Notes under the pieces: model-generated
Seen by the model: only the letters and a program-made list of their open reading frames with translations
Database searches by the model: none
What the model was told of the DNA's origin: nothing
Part shown: piece after piece, positions 15,373 to 21,802 of the stretch
How positions within the stretch are numbered: the first letter of the stretch is position 1
How the letters are laid out: each line of letters starts with the position of its first letter
Program-made: the position numbers and the translations under genes
Source: Thermomonas fusca DSM 15424
GTDB lineage: Bacteria; Pseudomonadota; Gammaproteobacteria; Xanthomonadales; Xanthomonadaceae
DNA length: 25,555 bases
Reading direction: 5' to 3'
NCBI RefSeq assembly: GCF_000423885.1
Contig: NZ_AUIV01000036.1
Coordinates: forward strand, 1-25,555

Positions 15373-15573
15373 TTATCTCCGCCACCAAAAGCACTTCAGT
15401 ATAGCCAGCTCAAGTGCGCTTGGCTTACGTATCACGAGCTCCGTACTGTCACATTTCGGACACTTGCTGAAGTGATCAAATCCCTCCAAAATCACATCAC
15501 CGAGAGGAGCGGCAGTTTTCTTCCATTTGCATTTTGGGCACACGTAAGTGCGCGGTCTTGGTTTCCAGGCCAT
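15373..15573 (-). CDS. Small zinc-ribbon protein
   Basis: This 66-residue protein has two CPKC knuckles, YVCPKCKWKK near residue 12 and SKCPKCDSTE near residue 38, which together should bind one zinc. The tail is basic and aromatic (KCFWWRR). The start ATG 15573 has CGGAG about 9 bases upstream. Small ribbons of this kind are common in mobile elements of Pseudomonas and Xanthomonas relatives and may bind nucleic acid or a partner protein, but the specific role is unknown. It stands alone, with no partner in an operon. Confidence 0.72.
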   Translation of the reverse strand: MAWKPRPRTYVCPKCKWKKTAAPLGDVILEGFDHFSKCPKCDSTELVIRKPSALELAILKCFWWRR

Positions 15574-15643
15574 TCTCGGCTCCGAGGGTAGTTGGACTTC
15601 GGGGTCTTGTTATCGAGAGTAAATCAAAAGAGTCGTTTCCGGA

Positions 15644-15799
15644 TTGTTTGGAATGAGGCGACCTATCCTTGGCGTGAGGGTAGGGCGCCTGCATTTACAA
15701 AGCATGCGGACGAAGTGGGGTAGCTGCAATTCGACGACGGCCTTGATACAGCTCAATACCGATCTGGCTAGGAAGCAGCCGCAGTGTCTGGCATACATG
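15644..15799 (+). pseudogene. Fragment of YgjP/DUF45-type metallohydrolase
   Basis: The frame contains MRTKWGSCN followed by ALIQLNTDLARKQPQCLAYM, the signature that precedes the catalytic HExxH in YgjP (SprT-like, DUF45) metal-dependent hydrolases. The expected continuation, a VVHE-x-x-H motif, is absent in all frames nearby: after LAYM the sequence becomes unrelated. The N-terminal half of the family domain is also missing. I therefore call it a remnant. Intact members often sit beside type I restriction genes, so it may mark a lost restriction island. Confidence 0.6.
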
Positions 15800-15901
15800 C
15801 CGCTATCCGACAGGTCAAGTCCGAGTTGGGCCGATTGCCAGTTCGCTACAAGGATTGGTACTACTGAATGGCGAGTGTGCACGGACGGTGCGGGTTCCTA
15901 G

Positions 15902-15950
15902 AAAAAAAACAGGTGGTAGGCCAGGCGGGAGCCTGAGCTCCCGCCTGGCC
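15902..15950 (-). terminator. Rho-independent terminator after radC
   Basis: A 14-bp perfect stem (15919-15932 with 15937-15950) has a CTGA loop. On the minus strand, eight Ts follow a few bases after the stem (15902-15909). It lies about 40 bases past the radC stop and should end the long minus-strand module. Confidence 0.9.
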
Positions 15951-15990
15951 GAACACTTTCATCGAACCGGGGGAAGGTGGAGATTTCCTG

Positions 15991-16479
15991 TCACCACCCC
16001 ATCGCCGCCATGCTGGCGATGTCCCGCCCGCCGACGATGACGTGGTCCAGCAGGCGGATGTCCACCAGCCGCAGGGCCTGCTTGAGCCGTTCGGTGACTG
16101 CGCGATCTGCCGCTGATGGCGTCACGTCTCCAGAGGGGTGGTTGTGGGCCACGATCACGGCTGCAGCGTTGTTGCGTAGGGCCTGCTTCACCAGTTCGCG
16201 CGGATGCACTTCCGCGCCGTCGATGGAGCCGTAGAACAGCTCGACGTAGCTGATCAGCCGGTGTCTGGTGTCCAGCATGGCCGCAGCGAAAATCTCCCGC
16301 TCCTGTCCTGCGAGCTTGTCCTGGAAGTAGCGGCATACGACCTGCGGATCGGTGAACATCTCCCCACGTTGCATCCGGACGCCGACGATCTGGCGTGCGG
16401 TCGCCAGCACGGTCTCGGGCTCCGCGCGGGCGTAGCGCCCCGTTGGGCTCCTTACATACAGCGCTTCTGCTTGTTCCAT
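15991..16479 (-). CDS. radC: RadC-like JAB-domain protein, short mobile-element form
   Basis: This 162-residue protein belongs to the RadC/MPN family. Its JAMM metal site is visible: Glu90 in GAEVHPREL, then His112, His114 and Asp118 in AHNHPSGD. Chromosomal RadC is about 225 residues with an N-terminal helix-hairpin-helix region; this one has a short unrelated N-terminus, as do RadC copies on ICEs and plasmids. I chose ATG 16479 because AGGAGAAATC precedes it; the frame runs open to 16560 without a better site. It is the last gene of the module that includes YqaJ and DUF932. The biochemical role of RadC is unsettled; metal-dependent hydrolysis of protein or nucleic acid is the usual guess. 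Confidence 0.92.
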   Translation of the reverse strand: MEQAEALYVRSPTGRYARAEPETVLATARQIVGVRMQRGEMFTDPQVVCRYFQDKLAGQEREIFAAAMLDTRHRLISYVELFYGSIDGAEVHPRELVKQALRNNAAAVIVAHNHPSGDVTPSAADRAVTERLKQALRLVDIRLLDHVIVGGRDIASMAAMGW

Positions 16480-16510
16480 TGCGATTTCTCCTGTCGTCGA
16501 TAACGACAAC

Positions 16511-16532
16511 GGGGTGCCTCGATGGGCACCCC
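16511..16532 (-). terminator. Hairpin between the 107-residue gene and radC
   Basis: GGGGTGCC (16511-16518) pairs with GGCACCCC (16525-16532) around six bases. On the minus strand it lies 41 bases past the 107-residue gene and 32 bases before radC, followed by a weak T-rich stretch (GTTGTCGTTATC). It may partly terminate, so that radC is expressed at a different level. Confidence 0.55.
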
Positions 16533-16572
16533 GCTGCATGTCCAACACCTGCTGCTGCACTGGGCAGCAGAA

Positions 16573-16896
16573 CTACGTGCCTCGCCCGTCTTGCCGCTCA
16601 CCCTGCGCTACGCCTTGGCTGTAAACCGCCACTACGCTTCTGTGTGGCCATGGCCGTTCAGTGACGACGTATCCCAGCCGATTGACCACGTGGCACCCCG
16701 GAAGCGCGTACAGGGTTTCCGACTCGCCGGTGTCCACGATCGTCCACAGCGTGGTCGCCATCAGGTTGGCCAGATGTTCCGGGCCACGAATGGCCTGCCC
16801 CTCGGCCGGCTCGACGATGGGGCGATATTTCTCCCAGAACGTCTGCTCGTCGATTTCCAGCAGTGCCGGTGGCGGCAGGTGGCGCCTGCGCCTCAT
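16573..16896 (-). CDS. Unknown 107-residue protein
   Basis: The protein starts MRRRRHLPPPALLEIDEQTF and is otherwise mostly acidic to neutral, with a compact middle containing LWTIVDTGESETLYALPG and an aromatic stretch after it. ATG 16896 overlaps the stop of the cysteine-cluster gene by four bases (ATGA), so it is very likely a translated member of that operon. The frame extends far upstream without stops (to 17976), but that part is antisense noise over the real genes. I do not recognise the family. Confidence 0.75.
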   Translation of the reverse strand: MRRRRHLPPPALLEIDEQTFWEKYRPIVEPAEGQAIRGPEHLANLMATTLWTIVDTGESETLYALPGCHVVNRLGYVVTERPWPHRSVVAVYSQGVAQGERQDGRGT

Positions 16897-17789
16897 GCCG
16901 CCGACTCCTGCGGCAGTTGGCCGACCTTTGCCTCCAGCTTGCCCTTCAGGCCACTGGGCACGGCCGTGGGCCCCGGCGTCACGGTGGTTTCCGGGAAGAA
17001 TTCCTCGACCACCGCGGGCACGTCCTCCTCCAGATCCTCGAACGCGCCGTTGGCAAATCCCTGCCTGGCTGCAGCTTCCATCGCCACCAGATCGATTCCG
17101 GCCTCGGTTCGGCGCACGGCACGCTCGCGTGCTTCGGCAATGGCGGTCTCGAGCGTGAAGCCCGTCCGCAGCACCAGATCCACGTAGTAGATCGGTGCCC
17201 GGTAGCTCATCGTGGTGGACTTGCCCCGCAGTTTGAGCTCCAGCGGCAGGCTGGCCAGCTGGCCGCCCGACAACGCGCTGTAGTAGGCCATCCGGGCCGC
17301 CAGCGTGCGGATGGTGTTGAAGGACGTGGTGCGCAGCACGAAGCTGCCCAGCGCGTCCTCCTCGCCATCGCCTATCAGCACGTTGAGTCGTGCGTAGGCC
17401 TTGCACTCGCCGTTCGAGAACCCGCATTCCTGCGGCCCCGGACAGGGCAAGGACTCCACCCCGGATGGCGTCATCCGCCGGCAGCTCTCGCCATTGCCCA
17501 CGCAGACCGGCCTGCCGGTCGTCCGGTCGAACAGCGAGTAGTCGGCCCGCAGGTTCAGGGCCGGATCGTTGAACAGCAGCCGCACCGGGATCGCCCGCAG
17601 CTTGCCCCCGGCGTCCTTGCGCAGGGCCTCGTCCAGCGGGTGCAGCACCCAGCCTTCGCGGTTCTGTACCTGGCTGGTCAGGGTGAACTGGTCGTCCTTC
17701 TCCGGCAGGCGCTTGCCATTGCGCTCCACCACCCGGCCAATCGAGATCCGCCCGACCACGGGCGGGGTAATCGCCAAGCCCTTTAGCAT
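16893..17789 (-). CDS. 'Hydrolase or metal-binding' protein with Cys cluster
   Basis: This 298-residue protein resembles proteins annotated 'hydrolase or metal-binding protein' on Xanthomonas and Pseudomonas genomic islands. Its clearest feature is a cluster of five cysteines at 96, 103, 116, 122 and 129 (CVGNGESC, then CPGPQEC, then NGEC), likely to hold zinc or an iron-sulfur centre. Flanking segments look like mixed alpha/beta. The tail (250-298) is acidic and Pro-rich. ATG 17789 follows AAGGAGAAC and overlaps the YqaJ stop by seven bases. In SXT-like elements the place beside a YqaJ-type exonuclease is taken by an annealing protein, so a single-strand annealing or recombination role is plausible but not shown. 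A Gp3-like directionality factor is another possibility. No hydrolase motif is visible. Confidence 0.82.
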   Translation of the reverse strand: MLKGLAITPPVVGRISIGRVVERNGKRLPEKDDQFTLTSQVQNREGWVLHPLDEALRKDAGGKLRAIPVRLLFNDPALNLRADYSLFDRTTGRPVCVGNGESCRRMTPSGVESLPCPGPQECGFSNGECKAYARLNVLIGDGEEDALGSFVLRTTSFNTIRTLAARMAYYSALSGGQLASLPLELKLRGKSTTMSYRAPIYYVDLVLRTGFTLETAIAEARERAVRRTEAGIDLVAMEAAARQGFANGAFEDLEEDVPAVVEEFFPETTVTPGPTAVPSGLKGKLEAKVGQLPQESAA

Positions 17790-18778
17790 GTCGTTCTCCT
17801 TGCTTCGTCTTGCGTGTGTTGGGCCAGCAGGAACCGCCTGGCACCGGGTCGCGTGGTGGTGTAGCGGGAGGCGAGCGCGGGGTGATCGGCTGCCAGTTGC
17901 TTGGTATCCAGCACCCGCGAGTCCTTCGCGCGTCGATAGGTGATGGCCCCATTGGCGAACAGCGCCCGGGAGGCATCTCCCATCGCCTGCTGCAGGGTCT
18001 GCTTCAGGCGTTCGGCTTCCTGCTCGCGCGCTTCCAGCTCGCCCTTGATCTCGGCCAGGGCATCGAACGTGGCGCACAGCTCCGCGTTCGCGGTGAAGTC
18101 CAGGCTGGTGTCGTTGCCAACGAACAGCTGCCGCAGCGCGCGGCCTGCCGAGTCGCTGCCATCTGCTGGCGGCGGGGTGTCGTTGGTGACGTACTCCCAG
18201 AACCTGCATTCCAGCAGGGTCAGGCGGGCGATCAGATCCTCGTCCCGCTGGATCCGGTGGATTTCCAATGCCTGGCCGCACAGCAGGACGGCCACGTCCG
18301 CTGCCGCATGCCCGGTCACGGCCAGCTGATGCTGCACCTGCAGCTGGATGTACTCGGGCACACCCTCCTTCCACAGGCGCGAGCCGAACTCGCCCGCGGT
18401 CTTGCACTCCAGTACCTTGACCTCGGGATCCCCGACGATCTCCCGGTCGATGTTCGCCAGCATGAAAGGGAACGTCGGATGCTGGAGCACGGCATTGCAG
18501 CGCCGTACCTTGCGGTCGGTCTTCTGCGAATAGGCCACGGCCACATAGGGCTCCAGCAGCGTGCCCCAGTAGCGCGGATCGTCCATCCCGGGCGGGGCCG
18601 CTTCGGTCGGCGTCCTGCCAGTCTTCTCCATCCATAGCTCGAGCTGGCTCTTGTACGGGCACAGCCCCACGGCGGCAGCGGCATCCGAGCTGCCGATGCC
18701 TCCCTTGCGGACTTCCAGCCATTGCTCGCGATCCATGGTGCGGGTGTCGACCAGCCGCAGAGCGCTTTGCTTCTTCAT
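17783..18778 (-). CDS. YqaJ-type exonuclease (lambda Exo-like)
   Basis: This 331-residue nuclease of the YqaJ viral recombinase family should resect one strand of double-stranded ends, leaving single strands for annealing. Typical motifs are WLEVRKGGIGSSDAAAAVGL (20-39), PRYWGTLLEP (68-77), then the PD-(D/E)xK residues Asp111 (ANIDREI) and Glu124-x-Lys126 (LECKTA), and the conserved glutamines in YIQLQVQHQL (143-152). A helical, charged region (235-290) and a basic tail follow. ATG 18778 has TTGGAG upstream; the longer frame to 18835 has no such site. A terminator hairpin in its leader sets it as first gene of the operon YqaJ / Cys-cluster protein / 107-residue protein. Confidence 0.9.
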   Translation of the reverse strand: MKKQSALRLVDTRTMDREQWLEVRKGGIGSSDAAAAVGLCPYKSQLELWMEKTGRTPTEAAPPGMDDPRYWGTLLEPYVAVAYSQKTDRKVRRCNAVLQHPTFPFMLANIDREIVGDPEVKVLECKTAGEFGSRLWKEGVPEYIQLQVQHQLAVTGHAAADVAVLLCGQALEIHRIQRDEDLIARLTLLECRFWEYVTNDTPPPADGSDSAGRALRQLFVGNDTSLDFTANAELCATFDALAEIKGELEAREQEAERLKQTLQQAMGDASRALFANGAITYRRAKDSRVLDTKQLAADHPALASRYTTTRPGARRFLLAQHTQDEARRTTC

Positions 18779-18790
18779 CGGTGTTCTCCA

Positions 18791-18819
18791 AAAGAAAACG
18801 CCCGACCAAAGGCCGGGCG
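18791..18819 (-). terminator. Terminator before the YqaJ operon
   Basis: CGCCCG (18799-18804) pairs with CGGGCG (18814-18819), with extra pairs inside. On the minus strand a TTTTCTTTT run follows directly. It lies 28 bases past the 125-residue gene and its T run almost reaches the YqaJ ribosome binding site. It ends the upstream unit and may act as an attenuator for the YqaJ operon. Confidence 0.75.
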
Positions 18820-18846
18820 CTGTGTGTCGTCCCAAGAGGTTGGGGG

Positions 18847-19224
18847 TCAGGCGGAGGGCGGGAGCAACGCATCGCCCACGAGGTCATGCAGCAAACCGGC
18901 GGCGGCGTCCGGCCCGCCGCCCTGCAACAGGTGCCTGCCATAGGCCAGGCCGAACGGCTCAGCCACCTCATAGCACCAGACAAAGTCCCAGCGGTCCTGG
19001 ACAGCCTCCCAGACGCGTTGCAAGGCGGGGGCCTGCCCGATGCATGCCTCGATGTAGGCAAGCTCCCCTTCGAACGGGAAGGGCGCTGGCGGGCCCTCGC
19101 GCCACTCTGCGAGGGCCCGCTTTGCCCCAATGGCGATGTAGGCGATGTCCAGAGGATCCGGAACAACGTCGGCGAGCTTGCCCGACCCTGCGGCCGGCCT
19201 TGGCTGCAGTGGCGGGCGATCCAT
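18847..19224 (-). CDS. Unknown 125-residue protein
   Basis: ATG 19224 shares one base with the stop of the DUF932 gene (TAATG), a typical coupled start. The product has an N-terminal Pro-rich stretch, a compact middle (AYIAIGAKRALAEWREG) and a helical C-terminal half with many Trp and Leu, plus a Gly/Ala-rich tail. No metal or catalytic motif is obvious. The frame is open upstream to 19254 but the extra residues overlap conserved DUF932 sequence. It always appears to travel with its neighbours in such modules, which is inference from the coupling. Confidence 0.7.
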   Translation of the reverse strand: MDRPPLQPRPAAGSGKLADVVPDPLDIAYIAIGAKRALAEWREGPPAPFPFEGELAYIEACIGQAPALQRVWEAVQDRWDFVWCYEVAEPFGLAYGRHLLQGGGPDAAAGLLHDLVGDALLPPSA

Positions 19225-20180
19225 TACGCCACCAGCTTCATCGCCTCGTCCCACGCCCGCTGCTTAAGCTGCGCCCCTTGCCCGAACCAGGCGGCATCCC
19301 TGCGGTGGTCGTCACTGCGCGCCCGCCGATGATGATCGACGAACTCGGTGACGCTGTTCAGCATCCCCCAGGCCGTGCCGCGGCTGGAAGGCAGCATCGC
19401 CCCACGCCCGCCGCCCTCGTACAGCGCGCGGACGTTGGCCAGCGCCTGCTCGTTGACGATGTCGGGACGCCCATCCGGAGCGGCGTAGGTCAGCACCCGG
19501 CGCAGCAGCCCTTCGACGGTATCCGGATCGACCGGGCGCTCCACCAGCGCCTTCATGCGCGCCACGAAGCCATCCCAGGACGCCACCGTGATCCCCAGCT
19601 GGCGTTTCACCGCCTCCGGGTCGAACTCGCTGCGGTGCGGCACCTTCACCGCGCCGTTGTTGTTGCCCAGTGCCACCCGCAGGGTGTTGTTGCAGACCAC
19701 ACGGACCGAGGTGAACTGCGCCGTGGTGGCCAGCGTGCCATCGCAGGCCGTGGCCAGCAGCAGGTAACCATCCACCTTGTCCCGACCCTTGAGCGTCGTG
19801 CTCTGACCGGTGCGGGCGAGCGCCCAGAACTTGCGGCCCTCCCGAAGCACACCAGCGGTCTCCAGCTCGAAACCGCTCTGGCTGGTGAGGTCACGGTAGA
19901 ACTCCAGGATCTCGCCCGGCTGCACCACCTTGAAGCGCTTGCTGACCACCGCCAGCGGGGAACGGGTGTCCGAGCGGTACAGCACCTTCTGCTCCGGGAA
20001 GGCGTTGATGACGCCCAGGTTGTTGTTGCCGGTGATGTAGCGGACTTCGGACTCCTCGATCTTCCAGTCCATCCCGGCCTGCTGACGCCACACCTCGATG
20101 GGCTGCTGCGGGGCCAGCTTGTTGCCAAGGCCGTGCCAGGGCTTCTCGCCGGCATAGGCCATCGTTTCCACCAGATGCAT
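19224..20180 (-). CDS. DUF932 family protein
   Basis: This 318-residue protein carries the DUF932 fold common on large plasmids, ICEs and phages. Characteristic segments are PWHGLGNKL near residue 15, ITGNNNLGVINAFPEQKVLYRSDT in the first third (only its start and end named here as guides) and VRVVCNNTLRVAL in the middle. The function of DUF932 is not known; its neighbours are usually recombination or replication genes, as here. ATG 20180 has a very good AAGGAGCAGG site. A strong hairpin lies in its leader. The gene is followed without a gap by the 125-residue gene. Confidence 0.88.
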   Translation of the reverse strand: MHLVETMAYAGEKPWHGLGNKLAPQQPIEVWRQQAGMDWKIEESEVRYITGNNNLGVINAFPEQKVLYRSDTRSPLAVVSKRFKVVQPGEILEFYRDLTSQSGFELETAGVLREGRKFWALARTGQSTTLKGRDKVDGYLLLATACDGTLATTAQFTSVRVVCNNTLRVALGNNNGAVKVPHRSEFDPEAVKRQLGITVASWDGFVARMKALVERPVDPDTVEGLLRRVLTYAAPDGRPDIVNEQALANVRALYEGGGRGAMLPSSRGTAWGMLNSVTEFVDHHRRARSDDHRRDAAWFGQGAQLKQRAWDEAMKLVA

Positions 20181-20212
20181 GTTCCTGCTCCTTGAATCAG
20201 CGGCATAAACGC

Positions 20213-20242
20213 AGAAGGCCCGCCGGTGAGGGCGGGCCTTCT
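20213..20242 (-). terminator. Strong hairpin between the 31-residue gene and DUF932
   Basis: A 12-bp perfect stem (20213-20224 with 20231-20242) has a six-base loop. On the minus strand it lies 22 bases past the 31-residue gene and about 33 bases before the DUF932 start. Only a short T-containing stretch (GCGTTTATG) follows. It could terminate, attenuate or protect the DUF932 transcript. Confidence 0.65.
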
Positions 20243-20264
20243 GTGCTGCCAGCAACGTGGCGAG

Positions 20265-20360
20265 TCAGATCCGAGTGTTGGTCCTACCGAAGATGGCCGC
20301 GAAGATCACGGCCGCAACGGTCAGCACCTGAACAATCGTCTCCTTGGTGTCATCGCACAT
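20265..20360 (-). CDS. 31-residue membrane peptide
   Basis: The frame from ATG 20360 encodes 31 residues: an acidic start (MCDDTKE), a single hydrophobic span (TIVQVLTVAAVIFAAIF) and a short basic tail. The ribosome binding site GGAGGTCAACGC is close to ideal, the main argument that it is translated. A longer frame to 20459 has no such site. It lies just upstream of DUF932 and a terminator-like hairpin. The design matches single-span regulatory or toxin-like peptides, but no family is recognised. Confidence 0.6.
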   Translation of the reverse strand: MCDDTKETIVQVLTVAAVIFAAIFGRTNTRI

Positions 20361-20474
20361 GCGTTGACCTCCACGGGGCGCTTGAACCGAAGCGCCCAGA
20401 CGAGAAGCAGAACTGCCTGCTTCAGAGTTGTAGTGTGGGTTTGAAATTATTTTATCCAAACAAAATAATAATAA

Positions 20475-21083
20475 TTACGGCTGTCCGAAGTTGCTGACTA
20501 GGCACTCAGTGGGAGTCAGAACCTTCTTTAGATCTTGTTTCCACAGCCACTCAATCGTTGCATCCGTAACGCGGAGGTGCATTCGTTCATGAAAAGGAGA
20601 GTCTAGTAGGCACGGCTCAATTCGAGACAGCTCAATGCCTAGGCCAAGAACATGAGCTTGAGCAAGTCCACGATAAAGTGCTGCCCTTCCCGAAATGTCT
20701 TTCGCAGTGCCAATTCCGTGCTGTATATCCACCAGTTGTCGTCCAACCATAACTCGAAGATCAAGCAGTCGCAGCTGTTCCATAGTGTTCCCATCTCTCA
20801 GGACTACTACTTGAGGGGTGCTCAATAGCAGGTACCTCGGGTCTTTGAGTCTGGAATTAAATTCGCCAATGGCTCTGAAGTTCCTGACAAAAACTCCAGA
20901 GCCATGGAGGATGAATTCTGTAGAAAGTTCCTCAAAACGACGCTGAAGTGAATATATCTTCTTATAACCATCATCCATCACTATTTTACCGCCAATGCTG
21001 CTGTGTAGCGCATGAGTCGCTTCGCGAAGCGCAAGTGCGTGGTGAATGTGGTTGACTGGGAGGTGGACGTCATGGACAGGCAT
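20475..21083 (-). CDS. Unknown 202-residue protein in AT-rich insert
   Basis: I do not recognise this protein. It begins with a His-rich stretch (MPVHDVHLPVNHIHHAL), continues with a helical, basic region (SLQRRFEELSTEFILHG) and ends in a mixed region with ERMHLRVTDATIEWLWKQ. No signal peptide or membrane span is seen. The ATG at 21083 has only a weak GGGTG upstream; another ATG at 20978 is possible. Base composition is far lower in GC than both flanks (the line 20941-21000 has 23 of 60), marking the gene as an insert with a different history. Confidence 0.65.
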   Translation of the reverse strand: MPVHDVHLPVNHIHHALALREATHALHSSIGGKIVMDDGYKKIYSLQRRFEELSTEFILHGSGVFVRNFRAIGEFNSRLKDPRYLLLSTPQVVVLRDGNTMEQLRLLDLRVMVGRQLVDIQHGIGTAKDISGRAALYRGLAQAHVLGLGIELSRIEPCLLDSPFHERMHLRVTDATIEWLWKQDLKKVLTPTECLVSNFGQP

Positions 21084-21228
21084 GTAGCACCCGGGGATAT
21101 GGTTGCGCCCAAAGTTGAATTTATAAGTCGGTGCTGGCTGGTGACGCAGATGCCGTCTGGTCGGGGATCACATGATCTACCATGCTCATCCCCTCGGGTT
21201 TGGATTTAAATCCGCGCATGGCGTGTTG

Positions 21229-21558
21229 CTAGGATTTTAGTTGCCTGGGTGTCCATCCATTGCGTTCGGCGAGCACTTGCCATTCCGGTTTTTTCTGTTG
21301 ATTCTGGAATTTGCAGTAGTCCAAGAGTTGGATTGTTTGCGGAATCGGGTAAAACATAAGGGATGTCGGAATGGATTTTGATGTGCTGTGTTGAAGCTGA
21401 TGCTGCAACGCAAAAACAACTTGGGCAATAAGTGCGCGAAGATGGTCGTCTTCAGAAGTTGCGAGGATCTTGCCGAGGGACTCCATATGCGATTTCAGGG
21501 TTTTTACTTCGTTGATGGTCCGAACCGTTCTCTCGTAGCTATTCATGCCTTGTTGCAC
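21229..21558 (-). CDS. Unknown 109-residue protein
   Basis: The product starts with a helical charged region (SYERTVRTINEVKTLKSHM), continues with LIAQVVFALQHQLQHSTSK and ends with WQVLAERNGWTPRQLKS, which could be a small DNA-binding or coiled helix pair. The start is GTG 21558 or ATG 21546; neither has a good ribosome binding site. The open frame continues upstream to a stop near 21620, so an undetected start or a fused upstream part is possible. It shares the low GC of the 202-residue gene downstream and may be in the same operon. The family is not recognised. Confidence 0.5.
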   Translation of the reverse strand: MQQGMNSYERTVRTINEVKTLKSHMESLGKILATSEDDHLRALIAQVVFALQHQLQHSTSKSIPTSLMFYPIPQTIQLLDYCKFQNQQKKPEWQVLAERNGWTPRQLKS

Positions 21559-21569
21559 TCGGTCTGGAT

Positions 21570-21734
21570 TTAGGTCGGGAATCTTGGTTTCTGAGTCGAG
21601 ATGTGTGAATGCAGTCCCTGCCGATCATCTTGGACAAACCTATCGCCATGAGCAAGATATTTCGAGGCAATGAGGCGGGCGGCGTCACATATGGCAGCGC
21701 CACCTAAGTCCGAGCCATCAACCCTCAGGCTTCA
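21570..21734 (-). pseudogene. Small reading frame without a start, possible broken gene
   Basis: On the minus strand a frame of about 53 codons ends at TAA 21570-21572. Its translation looks protein-like (AARLIASKYLAHGDRFVQDD and a tail ending RFPT). No ATG, GTG or TTG lies at its head. The frame begins right after TGA 21734-21732, and an ATG in the next frame (21735) stops after five codons. Removing one A after that ATG would join them, so a recent single-base frameshift is the simplest idea. It ends 12-24 bases before the 109-residue gene. Confidence 0.3.
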
Positions 21735-21802
21735 TGCGAGGTTAGGTTCGTTCGTGAACTGTGTTGCTTTTTGTCAGGACGCGCGCGCTTTCCCATCTAC
21801 AC

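Noticed and set aside
16893..19166. 757-residue open frame on the minus strand
   Set aside because: Only its C-terminal 298 residues, from ATG 17789, are a gene. The upstream part is antisense-frame noise across the YqaJ gene, with Arg/Pro/Ser-rich content and no ribosome site.
18651..20195. 514-residue plus-strand open frame
   Set aside because: It lies opposite the YqaJ, 125-residue and DUF932 genes and translates to Arg/Pro/His/Gly-rich sequence without motifs. High GC keeps the opposite strand open.
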